This document shows, piece by piece, positions 37,191 through 45,235 of a stretch of 56,617 bases of DNA. Within the stretch, counting starts at the first letter, position 1, and each line of letters opens with the position of its first letter. Both the position numbers and the translations under genes were made by a program. The DNA comes from Eubacterium sp. ER2 (GTDB lineage: Bacteria > Bacillota > Clostridia > Lachnospirales > Lachnospiraceae): NCBI RefSeq assembly GCF_000765215.1, contig NZ_JPJE01000025.1:1-56617 (forward strand), given 5' to 3'. Under the pieces are notes generated by a model that was given only the letters and a program-made list of their open reading frames with translations, did not search any database and was not told the origin of the DNA.

Positions 37191-38642
37191 TTAATCCATA
37201 TCCATCTGATCAAGCAGAGATTTCTTCACCTCGTAGAGTCTGTCAGACAGATCCACGTAGACCTGATGGGGGTAGAAGAGACGCTTTGTCTCCTCCCACA
37301 GGGTCTTTTTCTCCTGCTTGCAGTATTCCGCTATCTCCATGACGGAGGGTGACTGGTACACGCACTCTCCATTTCGGAAAATGGGCACAAGGATCTCCCG
37401 CATGGTGTAGGAGCCGCCCGGCAGCTTTGTCTTCTTCCATGTGTCGATGGGGTCGAAGATAAGAAGATCCTTTTCTGTGTCGTAGGTCTCGTCCGCGAAG
37501 CAGATCAGGTCTGCCCGGACCTTCCCTGTGGGCTTGTCGTAAATGCGCAGAACCGTCTTGTTTCCCGGGTTGGTGATCTTCTCCGTGTTCTCGGAAATCT
37601 TGATCTTGGGTACAAACTGTCCGGATTCATCCTGGATGGCCGCCAGCTTGTAGACGCCGCCGAAGGAGGGGCAGTCCTTTGAGGTGATCAGGTTGGTGCC
37701 CACACCCCAGGAGGTGATAGCCGCCTGCTGCATCTTCAGGTCGTGGAGCAGGTACTCATCCAGATCGTTTGACGCGGAGATCACTGCGTCTGTAAAGCCC
37801 GCCTCGTCCAGCATGGTCCTGGCCTTCTTGGACAGGTAGGCCAGATCGCCGCTGTCCAGGCGGATACCGTACTTTTTCATGGAAATCCCCGCGTCCCGCA
37901 TCTCCGTAAATACGCGGATAGCGTTGGGAACGCCGGATTTCAATGTGTCGTAGGTGTCCACAAGGAGGATGCAGTTGTCCGGGTAGAGCTGCGCGTAATT
38001 CTTAAAGGCCGTGTACTCGTCCGGGAAGCTCATGATCCAGCTGTGGGCGTGAGTGCCGAGAACAGGCACGTCAAAGCGCTGGCCGGCCAGCACGTTGGAG
38101 GTGCCGATACAGCCGCCGATGATGGCAGCCCGGGCGCCGTAGAGCCCTGCGTCAGGGCCCTGTGCCCGGCGCAGGCCGAATTCCATGATGCCGTCTCCGC
38201 CCGCTGCGAACACGACGCGGGAGGCCTTTGTGGCGATGAGACACTGGTGATTCAGAATGTTGAGGATGGCTGTCTCCACAAGCTGGGCCTCCATGATGGG
38301 GGCAATCACCTTCAGGATGGGCTCCTTGGGGAAGATGACCGTCCCCTCGGGGATGGCGTAGATATCTCCCGTAAAGTGGAAGCCGCTCAAATAGTGGAGG
38401 AAATCCTCGCTGAACATGCCAAGGCTGCGCAGATAGTCCACGTCCTCGTATGTGAAATTCAGATTTTTTACGTACTCAATGACCTGGTCCAGGCCCGCGC
38501 AGATGGAGTAGCCTCCGTTGTTGGGGTTCTGGCGGAAGAACACATCGAAGATGACGGTCTCGTTCTGTCCTTTTTCGTAATATCCCTGCATCATGGTAAG
38601 CTCGTAGAAGTCCGTCAGCAGGGTCAAATCGTGTCTGCTCAT
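37191..38642 (-). CDS. pncB: Nicotinate phosphoribosyltransferase
   Basis: Makes nicotinate mononucleotide from nicotinate and PRPP (ATP-aided), the first step of NAD salvage. The 483-residue form starts MSRHDLTLLTDFYELTMMQGYYEKG, the typical N-terminus. Other landmarks: EFGLRRAQGPDAG with catalytic-loop Arg, GTHAHSWIMSF with the phosphorylated-His region, and IRLDSGDLAYLSKKAR. An in-frame ATG nine codons earlier (38669) contains the AAAGGAG sequence; I prefer 38642 by homology although its spacing from that site (~16 nt) is long. First gene of the operon with ddl, murF and a HAD phosphatase; its own strong promoter is at 38693-38721. Confidence 0.93.
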   Translation of the reverse strand: MSRHDLTLLTDFYELTMMQGYYEKGQNETVIFDVFFRQNPNNGGYSICAGLDQVIEYVKNLNFTYEDVDYLRSLGMFSEDFLHYLSGFHFTGDIYAIPEGTVIFPKEPILKVIAPIMEAQLVETAILNILNHQCLIATKASRVVFAAGGDGIMEFGLRRAQGPDAGLYGARAAIIGGCIGTSNVLAGQRFDVPVLGTHAHSWIMSFPDEYTAFKNYAQLYPDNCILLVDTYDTLKSGVPNAIRVFTEMRDAGISMKKYGIRLDSGDLAYLSKKARTMLDEAGFTDAVISASNDLDEYLLHDLKMQQAAITSWGVGTNLITSKDCPSFGGVYKLAAIQDESGQFVPKIKISENTEKITNPGNKTVLRIYDKPTGKVRADLICFADETYDTEKDLLIFDPIDTWKKTKLPGGSYTMREILVPIFRNGECVYQSPSVMEIAEYCKQEKKTLWEETKRLFYPHQVYVDLSDRLYEVKKSLLDQMDMD

Positions 38643-38692
38643 TGTTCTCTTTTTTAAACTCCTTTGCATTTGTATCTGAAAAAGTTATCCCA

Positions 38693-38721
38693 ATTATAGC
38701 ACCCCGGGCATAAAAAGTAAA
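38693..38721 (-). promoter_or_regulatory. Sigma-A promoter of the pncB-ddl-murF-HAD operon
   Basis: Minus strand: -35 TTTACT (38716-38721), 17-nt spacer ending TGC, -10 TATAAT (38693-38698), so an extended -10 as well. Confidence 0.83.
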
Positions 38722-38734
38722 AACAAAGTAAAAA

Positions 38735-39469
38735 TTAAACGAGGGACTGGTTTTTTATGATGGTCTCCTGAATGATGTTCTGGCAGTAGTCCCCCAGATG
38801 CCGCCGCGTCTGCTTATCAAGCTGGTTCGGGTAGATGGGCTTTCCGTACTCCAGCACCACATGGGTCTTTCTCACAAAGGGAAGGTGTCCCTCGAAGATG
38901 GCCTGTGTGTTGTTCATGGACATGGGGATGACGGCGCAGCCGGTCTTCTCCGCAATCTTCAGGGCTCCGTCCTTGAAGGGCAGCATGGACAGCTCCGCCC
39001 CCTTGTTCCTTGTGCCCTCAGGGAAGATGCAGATGGAGATGCCGTTCTTCACATAGTCGATGGCCTGCAGGATAGTCTTGAGCCCCTCCTTGGGGGTGCT
39101 CCTGTCCAGGAAGAGGCAGTAGAGATTTTTCATCCAGTCCCGCAGGAGAGGGTAGCGGAGCATCTCCTTTTTCGCCACATACCCGGTCAGCCGTCTGCAC
39201 CTGGAGTAGGTCAGCAGGATGTCAAAATAGCTCCTGTGGTTTCCTATATAAAGGACTGGCTCGTCGGGCACATTTTCCTCCCCGATAACCGTCACCTTCA
39301 CGCCCGCGATCTTCAGCATCAGCCGGAAGGTCCACTGCACCATCCGCAGGCAGGAGTAATCCTTCGCCCTCCGGTTCACCAGACCGACAAAATGTTCCAC
39401 GATGAGAACCGGTATGCCGACGATGAGATAAACGAAAAGTACGATCACAATGGCAATAAATCTTATCAT
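38735..39469 (-). CDS. plsC: 1-acyl-sn-glycerol-3-phosphate acyltransferase
   Basis: A 244-residue membrane-bound acyltransferase that makes phosphatidate from lysophosphatidate. Hydrophobic N-terminus (IRFIAIVIVLFVYLIVGIPVLIVEHFV), catalytic NHRSYFD (HxxxxD, ~77-83), FLDRSTPKEG, and the substrate motif FPEGTRNKG (~146-154). AAAGGAGAGG precedes the ATG. Divergent from the lipoprotein/sipL cluster. No clear terminator separates it from pncB downstream. The leader holds a GCTGGGG/CCCCAGC hairpin and a tandem repeat. Confidence 0.94.
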   Translation of the reverse strand: MIRFIAIVIVLFVYLIVGIPVLIVEHFVGLVNRRAKDYSCLRMVQWTFRLMLKIAGVKVTVIGEENVPDEPVLYIGNHRSYFDILLTYSRCRRLTGYVAKKEMLRYPLLRDWMKNLYCLFLDRSTPKEGLKTILQAIDYVKNGISICIFPEGTRNKGAELSMLPFKDGALKIAEKTGCAVIPMSMNNTQAIFEGHLPFVRKTHVVLEYGKPIYPNQLDKQTRRHLGDYCQNIIQETIIKNQSLV

Positions 39470-39486
39470 AATCCAGAAGCCTCTCC

Positions 39487-39514
39487 TTTGTATCTATCAT
39501 TTTGTATCTATCAT
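39487..39514. repeat. Tandem 14-bp direct repeat in the plsC leader
   Basis: TTTGTATCTATCAT occurs twice head to tail (39487-39500, 39501-39514), overlapping the plsC ribosome-site region on the minus strand. A 7-bp hairpin (39518-39537) adjoins. The rest of the 210-nt gap holds a TACCATAA repeat pair (39595, 39609) over the likely plsC -10 (ATCATA at 39591-39596). Confidence 0.75.
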
Positions 39515-39679
39515 GATGCTGGGGCCAAAACCCCAGCTGCGATGCCTGCGGATTGTTCCGTGCCGCGCATTTCTACAATCCTACTCTGGCATCATACCAT
39601 AAGCATCTTACCATAAAAATGTCATTTTTCAAAGGGGTGGCGTGTATGATAATAGAGAGAAAATCTATATGGTGAATAT

Positions 39680-40090
39680 ATGAAGGGACGGAGGATACTG
39701 TGCATATTTGCCGTGGCGGCCCTCCTGCTCTCCGGGTGCGGCGCCCGGCGGGCAGACATGGACAAAAAGGGGGATCTGGAGTACGAGACGGCCTGCGGCC
39801 CGGATCTTCCGGAGACCCTGAGGCAGAAGATAGAGGAGGAGAAGGCAGAGCCTTTCCTCGCGGCATACGGGGACGGGCAGCGGCTGTACATAGCTCTGGG
39901 GTATGGGGAGCAGGAGAGCGCTGGCTACAGTATTCAGATCGAGGAAGTGTATGAGACGGAGGACGCAGTCTTCATCCGCACCTGCCTGACAGGTCCGGAT
40001 GAGGGGGAGGAGGTGGCGCAGGAGGCGGACTGCCCCTGGACGGCATTGGCGACAGGCTATACGGAAAAAAGAATTTTGTGGGAAATGTAA
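39680..40090 (+). CDS. PrcB-like lipoprotein
   Basis: A 136-residue lipoprotein with signal MKGRRILCIFAVAALLLSGC (lipidated Cys20). The mature half contains YIALGYGEQESAGYSIQIEEVYETEDAVFIRTCLTGPDEG, which fits the PrcB_C-type domain (protease-complex subunit family, named from Treponema). Role in Clostridia is not established. The ribosome site is weak (GGTG, 6 nt before ATG). It ends 11 nt before sipL, so both are likely co-transcribed and it may take part in the spore envelope or cell surface; that is inference from position. Confidence 0.68.
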   Translation: MKGRRILCIFAVAALLLSGCGARRADMDKKGDLEYETACGPDLPETLRQKIEEEKAEPFLAAYGDGQRLYIALGYGEQESAGYSIQIEEVYETEDAVFIRTCLTGPDEGEEVAQEADCPWTALATGYTEKRILWEM

Positions 40091-40101
40091 GGAGGAGCAA
40101 A

Positions 40102-41661
40102 ATGGAGCAGATCAAAAAGACGGTCCGGGCAGGCCGGATCGGACCTGGTGTGACAGATCAGTTTTATGTAGATGAGGATATCAACATACCGGAGGCCAAA
40201 TACGACGCCTCCCGGGTGGTGTACAGCAGCGGTCAGATCCATGTGGACGAGATACGCCCGGCGGAGCACTACGCCAGAGTGACAGGCAGGCTGGCCTACC
40301 AGATCCTCTACGAGACAGAGGGAGGGGCGGATCAGCTCTCCTCTCTGGCTGGCAGGCTGCCCTTTGAGGAGATGGTCTACATGGAGGAGGAGCCCCAGGA
40401 CCAGCTTTTTGCCAGGGGAGCTATGGCGGAGGTCAGCGTGACCCTGATCAATTCCCGGAAAATGAACCTGAAGGCCTCCGTGGAACTGGAGATCGGGTCT
40501 GAGGGGGTGTCTGAGGAGCAGATCACCACGGACATGGAGGATGAGTCTCCTCTCTACAAAAAGTTCTCGGAGAAGGAGATCTTGGAGCTGTGCGGCGTGC
40601 AGAAGGATGTGTACCGCATCAAGGAGGAGATTCACCTGCCCGCGGCCAAGGAGAACATCGGCAGCCTCCTCCTGGGGGAGAGCGCCCTTAGGAAGCTGGA
40701 TACCAGGCTGGAGGAAGGAGGCCTTGTGCTGCGGGGAGAGCTGCAGATCTTCTGCCTCTACGAGTCCCAGAATATGAAGACTGAGTGGGTGGAGCAGAGC
40801 GTGCCCTTCGAGGGGCGGCTGTCTTGCGACGGGGCGGAGGAGGAGATGTACCACTGCGTGTACGCCGCCCTGGGGGAGGACAGCATCGAGGCCAGGCTGG
40901 ACGAGGACGGGGAGGTGCGCATCTTCGGGGTGGAGGCGTCCCTGGAGGTGCGCTGTTGCGTCTACCGGGAGGAGAAGATCCGGATCCTGGAGGATCTGTA
41001 CGCGCCGGGGCGGCGGCTGATTCCCGAGCGGGAGGAGACGGCTCTGGAGAGCCTGGTCATGCAGAATCACTCAAAGTGCAGGCTGACGGAGCAGCTGAGC
41101 CTGCCGGAGATCCGGGAGGGGACGCTCCAGATCTGCCACAGCAGCGGCTTTCTGCAGATGGAGCCGGCCCAGATGCAGGGCGGGGAGATCCTTGCGGAGG
41201 GGGTGCTGAACGTCACCTTCCTCTACGTGCGGGCGGACGACGAGCAGCCCTTTGGAATCTGGCAGGGCATGGTGCCCTTCTCCCACTCCATCGAGTGCGG
41301 CGGCGCGTCGGATGAGATGCGCTGCGACATAGAGGGCAGCCTGGAGCAGCTCTCTGTCAGCCTGCTGGGAAGCGGGGAGGCGGAGGTAAAGGCGGCCCTG
41401 TCCTTCCAGGTATTCCTGCGAAGGCCCGAGAAAGTGGAGAACATCCTGGATGTGAGCGAGCAGCCGGTGGATCCGAAGGAGCTGGAAAACGCGCCCGGCA
41501 TCGTGGGCTATATTGTGAAGGAAGGGGATACGCTGTGGGATCTGGCACGGCGGTACAACACTACGGAGGATGGCATAAGGGAGGTCAACGACCTGAAGGA
41601 CGGGACCCTGAGAGCGGGAGAGAGGTTATTGATTTTTAAGGCAAACATGGGTATACTGTAA
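40102..41661 (+). CDS. sipL: SipL-like spore coat protein (SPOCS/DUF3794 repeats + LysM)
   Basis: A 519-residue protein, close to the length of C. difficile SipL. Several DUF3794/SPOCS segments (ARVTGRLAYQILYETEGG ~60; VLRGELQIFCLYES ~225; GVLNVTFLYVRADDEQPFG ~375) precede a C-terminal LysM (IVKEGDTLWDLARRYNTTEDGIREVNDL, ~470-510). In C. difficile, SipL binds the ATPase SpoIVA through this end and anchors coat and cortex assembly on the forespore. AAGGAGG before ATG 40102 fixes the start; an in-frame ATG at 40078 lies inside the previous gene. No signal peptide: mother-cell cytoplasm. The ispE promoter lies in its last codons. Confidence 0.87.
   Translation: MEQIKKTVRAGRIGPGVTDQFYVDEDINIPEAKYDASRVVYSSGQIHVDEIRPAEHYARVTGRLAYQILYETEGGADQLSSLAGRLPFEEMVYMEEEPQDQLFARGAMAEVSVTLINSRKMNLKASVELEIGSEGVSEEQITTDMEDESPLYKKFSEKEILELCGVQKDVYRIKEEIHLPAAKENIGSLLLGESALRKLDTRLEEGGLVLRGELQIFCLYESQNMKTEWVEQSVPFEGRLSCDGAEEEMYHCVYAALGEDSIEARLDEDGEVRIFGVEASLEVRCCVYREEKIRILEDLYAPGRRLIPEREETALESLVMQNHSKCRLTEQLSLPEIREGTLQICHSSGFLQMEPAQMQGGEILAEGVLNVTFLYVRADDEQPFGIWQGMVPFSHSIECGGASDEMRCDIEGSLEQLSVSLLGSGEAEVKAALSFQVFLRRPEKVENILDVSEQPVDPKELENAPGIVGYIVKEGDTLWDLARRYNTTEDGIREVNDLKDGTLRAGERLLIFKANMGIL
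41629..41657 (+). promoter_or_regulatory. Sigma-A promoter of ispE inside the end of sipL
   Basis: -35 TTGATT (41629-41634), 17-nt spacer ending TGGG, -10 TATACT (41652-41657). It lets a housekeeping gene be expressed independently of the sporulation gene upstream. Confidence 0.78.
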
Positions 41662-41693
41662 GTACACTGTATACAAGATACAAGGAGAGTACA

Positions 41694-42569
41694 ATGGATA
41701 AACTGGAGTTGAAAGCACTGGGGAAGATCAATCTGGGACTTGACATTCTGGGCCGGAGGGAAAACGGCTACCACGATGTCAGGATGGTCATGCAGACGGT
41801 CTATCTCTACGACCGTGTGACCCTGGAGAAGACGCGGGAGCCGGGCATTGAAATTTCTACAAATCTGTCCTATCTGCCGGTCAATGAAAACAATATCGCC
41901 TACAAGGCGGCGGAGCTCCTGCGCGGCGAGTTTGGGATCCGGGAGGGGATCCGGATCACCCTGGAGAAGCACATCCCGGTGGCGGCCGGAATGGCGGGGG
42001 GAAGCTCCAACGCGGCGGCGGTGCTTTTCGGCATGAACCGGATGTTTGGCCTGGGACTCTCCGAGGAGGGACTGAAGGAGAGAGGCGTGACGCTGGGGGC
42101 AGATGTGCCCTACTGCATTATGCGGGGGACAGTCCTTGCGGAGGGGATCGGTGAGATCCTGACGCCCCTTCCCCCTCTGCCCAAATGCTACGTGTTGATC
42201 GCCAAGCCGCCCCTCTCGGCGTCCACCAGGACCGTGTACGAGAAGATTGACAGAGAGGGCATTAAGAGCCATCCGGATATCGACGGGATCCTTGCGGGAC
42301 TTCAGGAGGGGGATCTGCAGCAGGTGGCCGGCAGCATGGGAAATGTGCTGGAGCAGGTCATGCTGGAGGAGCATCCGGTGCTGCAAAGGATCAAGGACGT
42401 GATGATCGGGGCCGGCGCCCTGAACGCCATGATGAGCGGAAGCGGCCCCACTGTATTCGGGATCTTTACTTCCCGGGGCAGGGCCAGGGCAGCGGCGGCC
42501 AGACTGAAGAGACAGACGCCTGTGAAGCAGGCCTATGTCACAAATGTACACAATGTCAGGAGGAAATAA
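41694..42569 (+). CDS. ispE: 4-diphosphocytidyl-2-C-methyl-D-erythritol kinase
   Basis: A 291-residue GHMP kinase of the MEP isoprenoid pathway, phosphorylating CDP-ME in the cytoplasm. Seen: KALGKINLGLDILGRRENGYHDVRMVMQTV (substrate motif), glycine-rich ATP loop HIPVAAGMAGGSSNAAAVLF (~90-110), and GSGPTVFGIFTS near 255. Start ATG 41694 with AAGGAGAG. Its stop is directly followed by the GntR regulator start, so the two form one transcript; this pairing beside spoIIR recurs in related Clostridia as far as I know. Confidence 0.95.
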   Translation: MDKLELKALGKINLGLDILGRRENGYHDVRMVMQTVYLYDRVTLEKTREPGIEISTNLSYLPVNENNIAYKAAELLRGEFGIREGIRITLEKHIPVAAGMAGGSSNAAAVLFGMNRMFGLGLSEEGLKERGVTLGADVPYCIMRGTVLAEGIGEILTPLPPLPKCYVLIAKPPLSASTRTVYEKIDREGIKSHPDIDGILAGLQEGDLQQVAGSMGNVLEQVMLEEHPVLQRIKDVMIGAGALNAMMSGSGPTVFGIFTSRGRARAAAARLKRQTPVKQAYVTNVHNVRRK

Positions 42570-43247
42570 ATGAAGGAACCGAATTTTGAAGTCAGTATGA
42601 ATGAGTACCTGCCGCTGCGGGACGTGGTATTCAACACACTGCGGCAGGCCATTTTGCGGGGGGAGCTCAAGCCCGGGGAAAGGCTCATGGAGATCCAGCT
42701 CGCCAACAAGCTGGGGGTCAGCCGGACCCCCATCCGCGAGGCCATCCGGAAGCTGGAGCTGGAGGGACTTGTGCTGATGATCCCCAGGAAGGGGGCTGAG
42801 GTGGCCGAGATCACAGAGAAGAGCCTGCGGGATGTGCTGGAGGTGCGCCGGGCTCTGGAGGAGCTGGCAGTGGAGCTGGTGTGCGAGAAGATCACAGACG
42901 AGCAGATCCAGGATCTGAAGGATGCCGCGGAGGAGTTTAAGGAGTCCTTGAAGGACGGGGATATCACCCGCATTGCAGAGGCAGACGTGAAGTTTCACGA
43001 CGTCATCTACATGGCTACAGACAATCAGAAGCTGATCCAGCTCCTGAATAACCTGAGAGAGCAGATGTACCGGTACAGAGTGGAGTATCTGAAGCGGTCG
43101 GATTTCCATCAGCAGCTCATCGACGAGCACGAGGAGATCATCGAGACCATTGAGAGCGGCCAGAAGGACCGGGCGGTGCAGGTGGTGTGCCAGCACGTGG
43201 ACAATCAGGTGGAGGCCGTGATGGATACCATCCGGACGAAAAAATAG
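42570..43247 (+). CDS. GntR/FadR-family transcriptional regulator
   Basis: A 225-residue regulator. N-terminal GntR winged helix (~12-75: LRDVVFNTLRQAILRGELKPGERLMEIQLANKLGVSRTPIREAIRKLELEGLVLMIPRKGAEV) and an all-helical FCD domain (~85-215) with the Asp/His metal or ligand residues (DVKFHDVIYMATDN, EHEEIIETIES). Such proteins respond to small carboxylic acids or fatty acyl compounds. It begins immediately after the ispE stop codon, using AGGAGGAAA inside ispE. No obvious operator palindrome was found locally; target and ligand unknown. Confidence 0.92.
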   Translation: MKEPNFEVSMNEYLPLRDVVFNTLRQAILRGELKPGERLMEIQLANKLGVSRTPIREAIRKLELEGLVLMIPRKGAEVAEITEKSLRDVLEVRRALEELAVELVCEKITDEQIQDLKDAAEEFKESLKDGDITRIAEADVKFHDVIYMATDNQKLIQLLNNLREQMYRYRVEYLKRSDFHQQLIDEHEEIIETIESGQKDRAVQVVCQHVDNQVEAVMDTIRTKK

Positions 43248-43256
43248 AGGAGCCCT

Positions 43257-43316
43257 GCATAAAGACCAAAAAAACTGTGAAGACTCCTGATAGATCCCCG
43301 AGGGGACAGTCAGGAG
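43257..43316 (+). promoter_or_regulatory. Sigma-F-like spoIIR promoter overlapping an SD-sequestering repeat
   Basis: -35 GCATA (43257-43261), 15-nt spacer, -10 GTGAAGACT (43277-43285), close to the forespore sigma-F/G consensus GYATA / GGnnAnAnT. CTCCTGA (43284-43290) pairs with TCAGGAG (43310-43316), the spoIIR ribosome site; TCCCC/GGGGA nests between. Expected start ~43292, just after the 5' arm. Confidence 0.65.
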
Positions 43317-43325
43317 GTACATAGT

Positions 43326-43979
43326 ATGAGAAACAGGAACCGGAATAGAAGAAAGAAGGAGGCCATCTGTCTTGGCATTGCCCTCATATGCGGGGCTCTG
43401 CTGACAGGGCTCCTTCTTGTGCAGAGGGGGATGCTGGTGGAGGCCAGGGCCCGGAGAGCGGGACAGGAGCTGAGCCGGGAGGTGCTCCGCTTCCACGTGC
43501 TGGCTGACAGCGACAGCCCGGAGGATCAGCAGAGGAAGCTGGAGGTGAAGGAGGCGCTCCTTGCTTACATGGAAGAGGCCATGCCCCTGGATGCGGACCT
43601 GGAGGAGACCTGCTCCTGGGTCCGGGAGAACCTGGACAGCCTGGAGCAGACCGCGGAGGAGAGGCTCCGGGAGGAGGGGTGCTCTGACCCTGTCCGGGCT
43701 GAGCTTGTCCGGGATTATTTCCCGGAGAAGACCTACGGGGACGTTACCTTTCCGGCTGGGGAGTACACGGCGCTTCGGATCCTCATCGGAGCGGGACAGG
43801 GGCACAACTGGTGGTGCTGCCTCTACCCGTCTCTCTGCTTTACGGATGCGGTGACAGCCCATGTGCCCGAGGAGGAGAAGGAGGAGCTGGGCCGCGTCCT
43901 GGGGGAAGACGAGTACGACATGATCACGGCGTACTCAGATTTCAGGATCAGATGGTTCTTCTTCGGAGACCGGGACTAG
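43326..43979 (+). CDS. spoIIR: Stage II sporulation protein R
   Basis: A 217-residue secreted signalling protein. Basic N-terminus plus one membrane/signal segment (~12-35), then the conserved core: LRFHVLADSDSPEDQQRKLEVKEALLAYM (~57-85), YTALRILIGAGQGHNWWCCLYPSLCF (~140-165). In B. subtilis the forespore makes SpoIIR under sigma-F and it triggers SpoIIGA to process pro-sigma-E in the mother cell. CAGGAGG lies 9 nt before ATG 43326. The upstream sigma-F-like promoter agrees with that. The ribosome site is covered by an inverted repeat in read-through transcripts from ispE-gntR, which would prevent untimely signalling. Confidence 0.94.
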   Translation: MRNRNRNRRKKEAICLGIALICGALLTGLLLVQRGMLVEARARRAGQELSREVLRFHVLADSDSPEDQQRKLEVKEALLAYMEEAMPLDADLEETCSWVRENLDSLEQTAEERLREEGCSDPVRAELVRDYFPEKTYGDVTFPAGEYTALRILIGAGQGHNWWCCLYPSLCFTDAVTAHVPEEEKEELGRVLGEDEYDMITAYSDFRIRWFFFGDRD

Positions 43980-44046
43980 AGCGGCAGACCTTTGGATCGC
44001 GGGACAGACGCGGCGCACAAAAGAGCATACTTGAGAGGAAAAAGAC

Positions 44047-45234
44047 ATGACAGAATTTTTGATCAGACATTTTGTAAAAGACTATGAGCAGACAGAGAAG
44101 GTGTCCGTCCGCACCCAGTATGGCACGCTGGCGTCGGTGGTGGGCATCTTCTGCAATGTGCTGCTATTTGCGGCCAAGGCTGTGATCGGCCTTCTGATGC
44201 ACAGCATCTCCGTCACAGCGGACGCCTTCAACAACCTGTCCGACGCGGCCTCATCGGTTATCGGCCTGATCGGCGTGAAGATGGCGGGAAAGCCGGCGGA
44301 CAGCGAACACCCCTTCGGCCACGGGCGGATGGAGTACATAACGGCTCTGGTAGTCTCCTTCCTTGTCATTGAAGTGGGCTTTACCTTTTTCAAGGACGCC
44401 ATCGGCAGGATACGGGAGCCCCAGCACATGGAGTTCAGCATGGTGTCCGTGCTGATCCTGCTGCTGTCCATCTGCGTCAAGCTGTGGATGAGCTTCTTTA
44501 ACAGGAAGCTGGGAAAACGGATCGACTCCAAGGTGATGCTGGCCACGGCGGCGGACGCCATCGGGGATGTCATCACCACGTCGGCCACGGTCTTTTCCCT
44601 CCTGTTCTTCAGCTTTACAGGGTGGAACATTGACGGCTTCATCGGACTGTGCGTGTCCCTTGTCGTCATGTGGGCCGGCATCGGCATTGCCCGGGATACC
44701 CTGAAGCCCCTCCTGGGGGAGGCCATCGACCCGGCGGACTACAAGAAGATATCCGGCTTTGTGGAGAGCTATGACGGGATCGTGGGAAGCCATGACCTGA
44801 TCGTACATAACTACGGCCCCGGACGGAACATGGCTTCCATCCACGCCGAGGTGCCCAACGATGTGGACATAGAGACCTCCCATGAGATCATTGACCGCAT
44901 CGAGAGGGACGCAGTGAGAGAGCTGGGCGTCTTCCTCGTCATCCATATGGATCCGGTGGAGACGAAGGACGAGAAGATCCTGCTCGTGAAGAGGCAGGTG
45001 CAGGAGACGGTGAGCAGTATCGATCCGGAGGTCTCCATCCATGACCTTCGGGTGGTGGAGGGAAAGGAGAGAGCCAATGTGATCTTCGACATGGTGGTTC
45101 CCTACCGCTACACGAAGGAAGAAGAAAAGGAACTGACAAAAAAGGTGAGAAAAGCACTCCAGCAGATCGACCACAGATATCAGTGCGTGATCACTACAGA
45201 AAAGAGCTACATAGCACAGGGAGAGGACGAGTAA
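44047..45234 (+). CDS. Cation diffusion facilitator (CDF) metal transporter
   Basis: A 395-residue CDF exporter. Six membrane helices with the metal-site motifs HSISVTADAFNNLSDAASSVIGLIG (TM2, Asp/Asn-Asp: N-x-x-x-D in place of the more usual H/DxxxD) and TAADAIGDVITTSATVFSL (TM5, DxxxD). EHPFGHGRMEYI is the conserved TM2-3 loop. A cytosolic ferredoxin-like domain (~215-290) follows and a further ~100 residues extend beyond it. The Asn/Asp site suggests Mn2+ or Fe2+ rather than Zn2+, but this is inference. AGAGGAAAA precedes ATG 44047. Two bases separate it from the thioesterase gene. Confidence 0.9.
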   Translation: MTEFLIRHFVKDYEQTEKVSVRTQYGTLASVVGIFCNVLLFAAKAVIGLLMHSISVTADAFNNLSDAASSVIGLIGVKMAGKPADSEHPFGHGRMEYITALVVSFLVIEVGFTFFKDAIGRIREPQHMEFSMVSVLILLLSICVKLWMSFFNRKLGKRIDSKVMLATAADAIGDVITTSATVFSLLFFSFTGWNIDGFIGLCVSLVVMWAGIGIARDTLKPLLGEAIDPADYKKISGFVESYDGIVGSHDLIVHNYGPGRNMASIHAEVPNDVDIETSHEIIDRIERDAVRELGVFLVIHMDPVETKDEKILLVKRQVQETVSSIDPEVSIHDLRVVEGKERANVIFDMVVPYRYTKEEEKELTKKVRKALQQIDHRYQCVITTEKSYIAQGEDE

Positions 45235-45235
45235 T

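Noticed and set aside
41664-41694. SD-hiding repeat before ispE (GTACACT with AGAGTAC)
   Set aside because: Six of seven pairs with a mismatch, lies wholly after the expected transcription start and misses the ribosome-site core.
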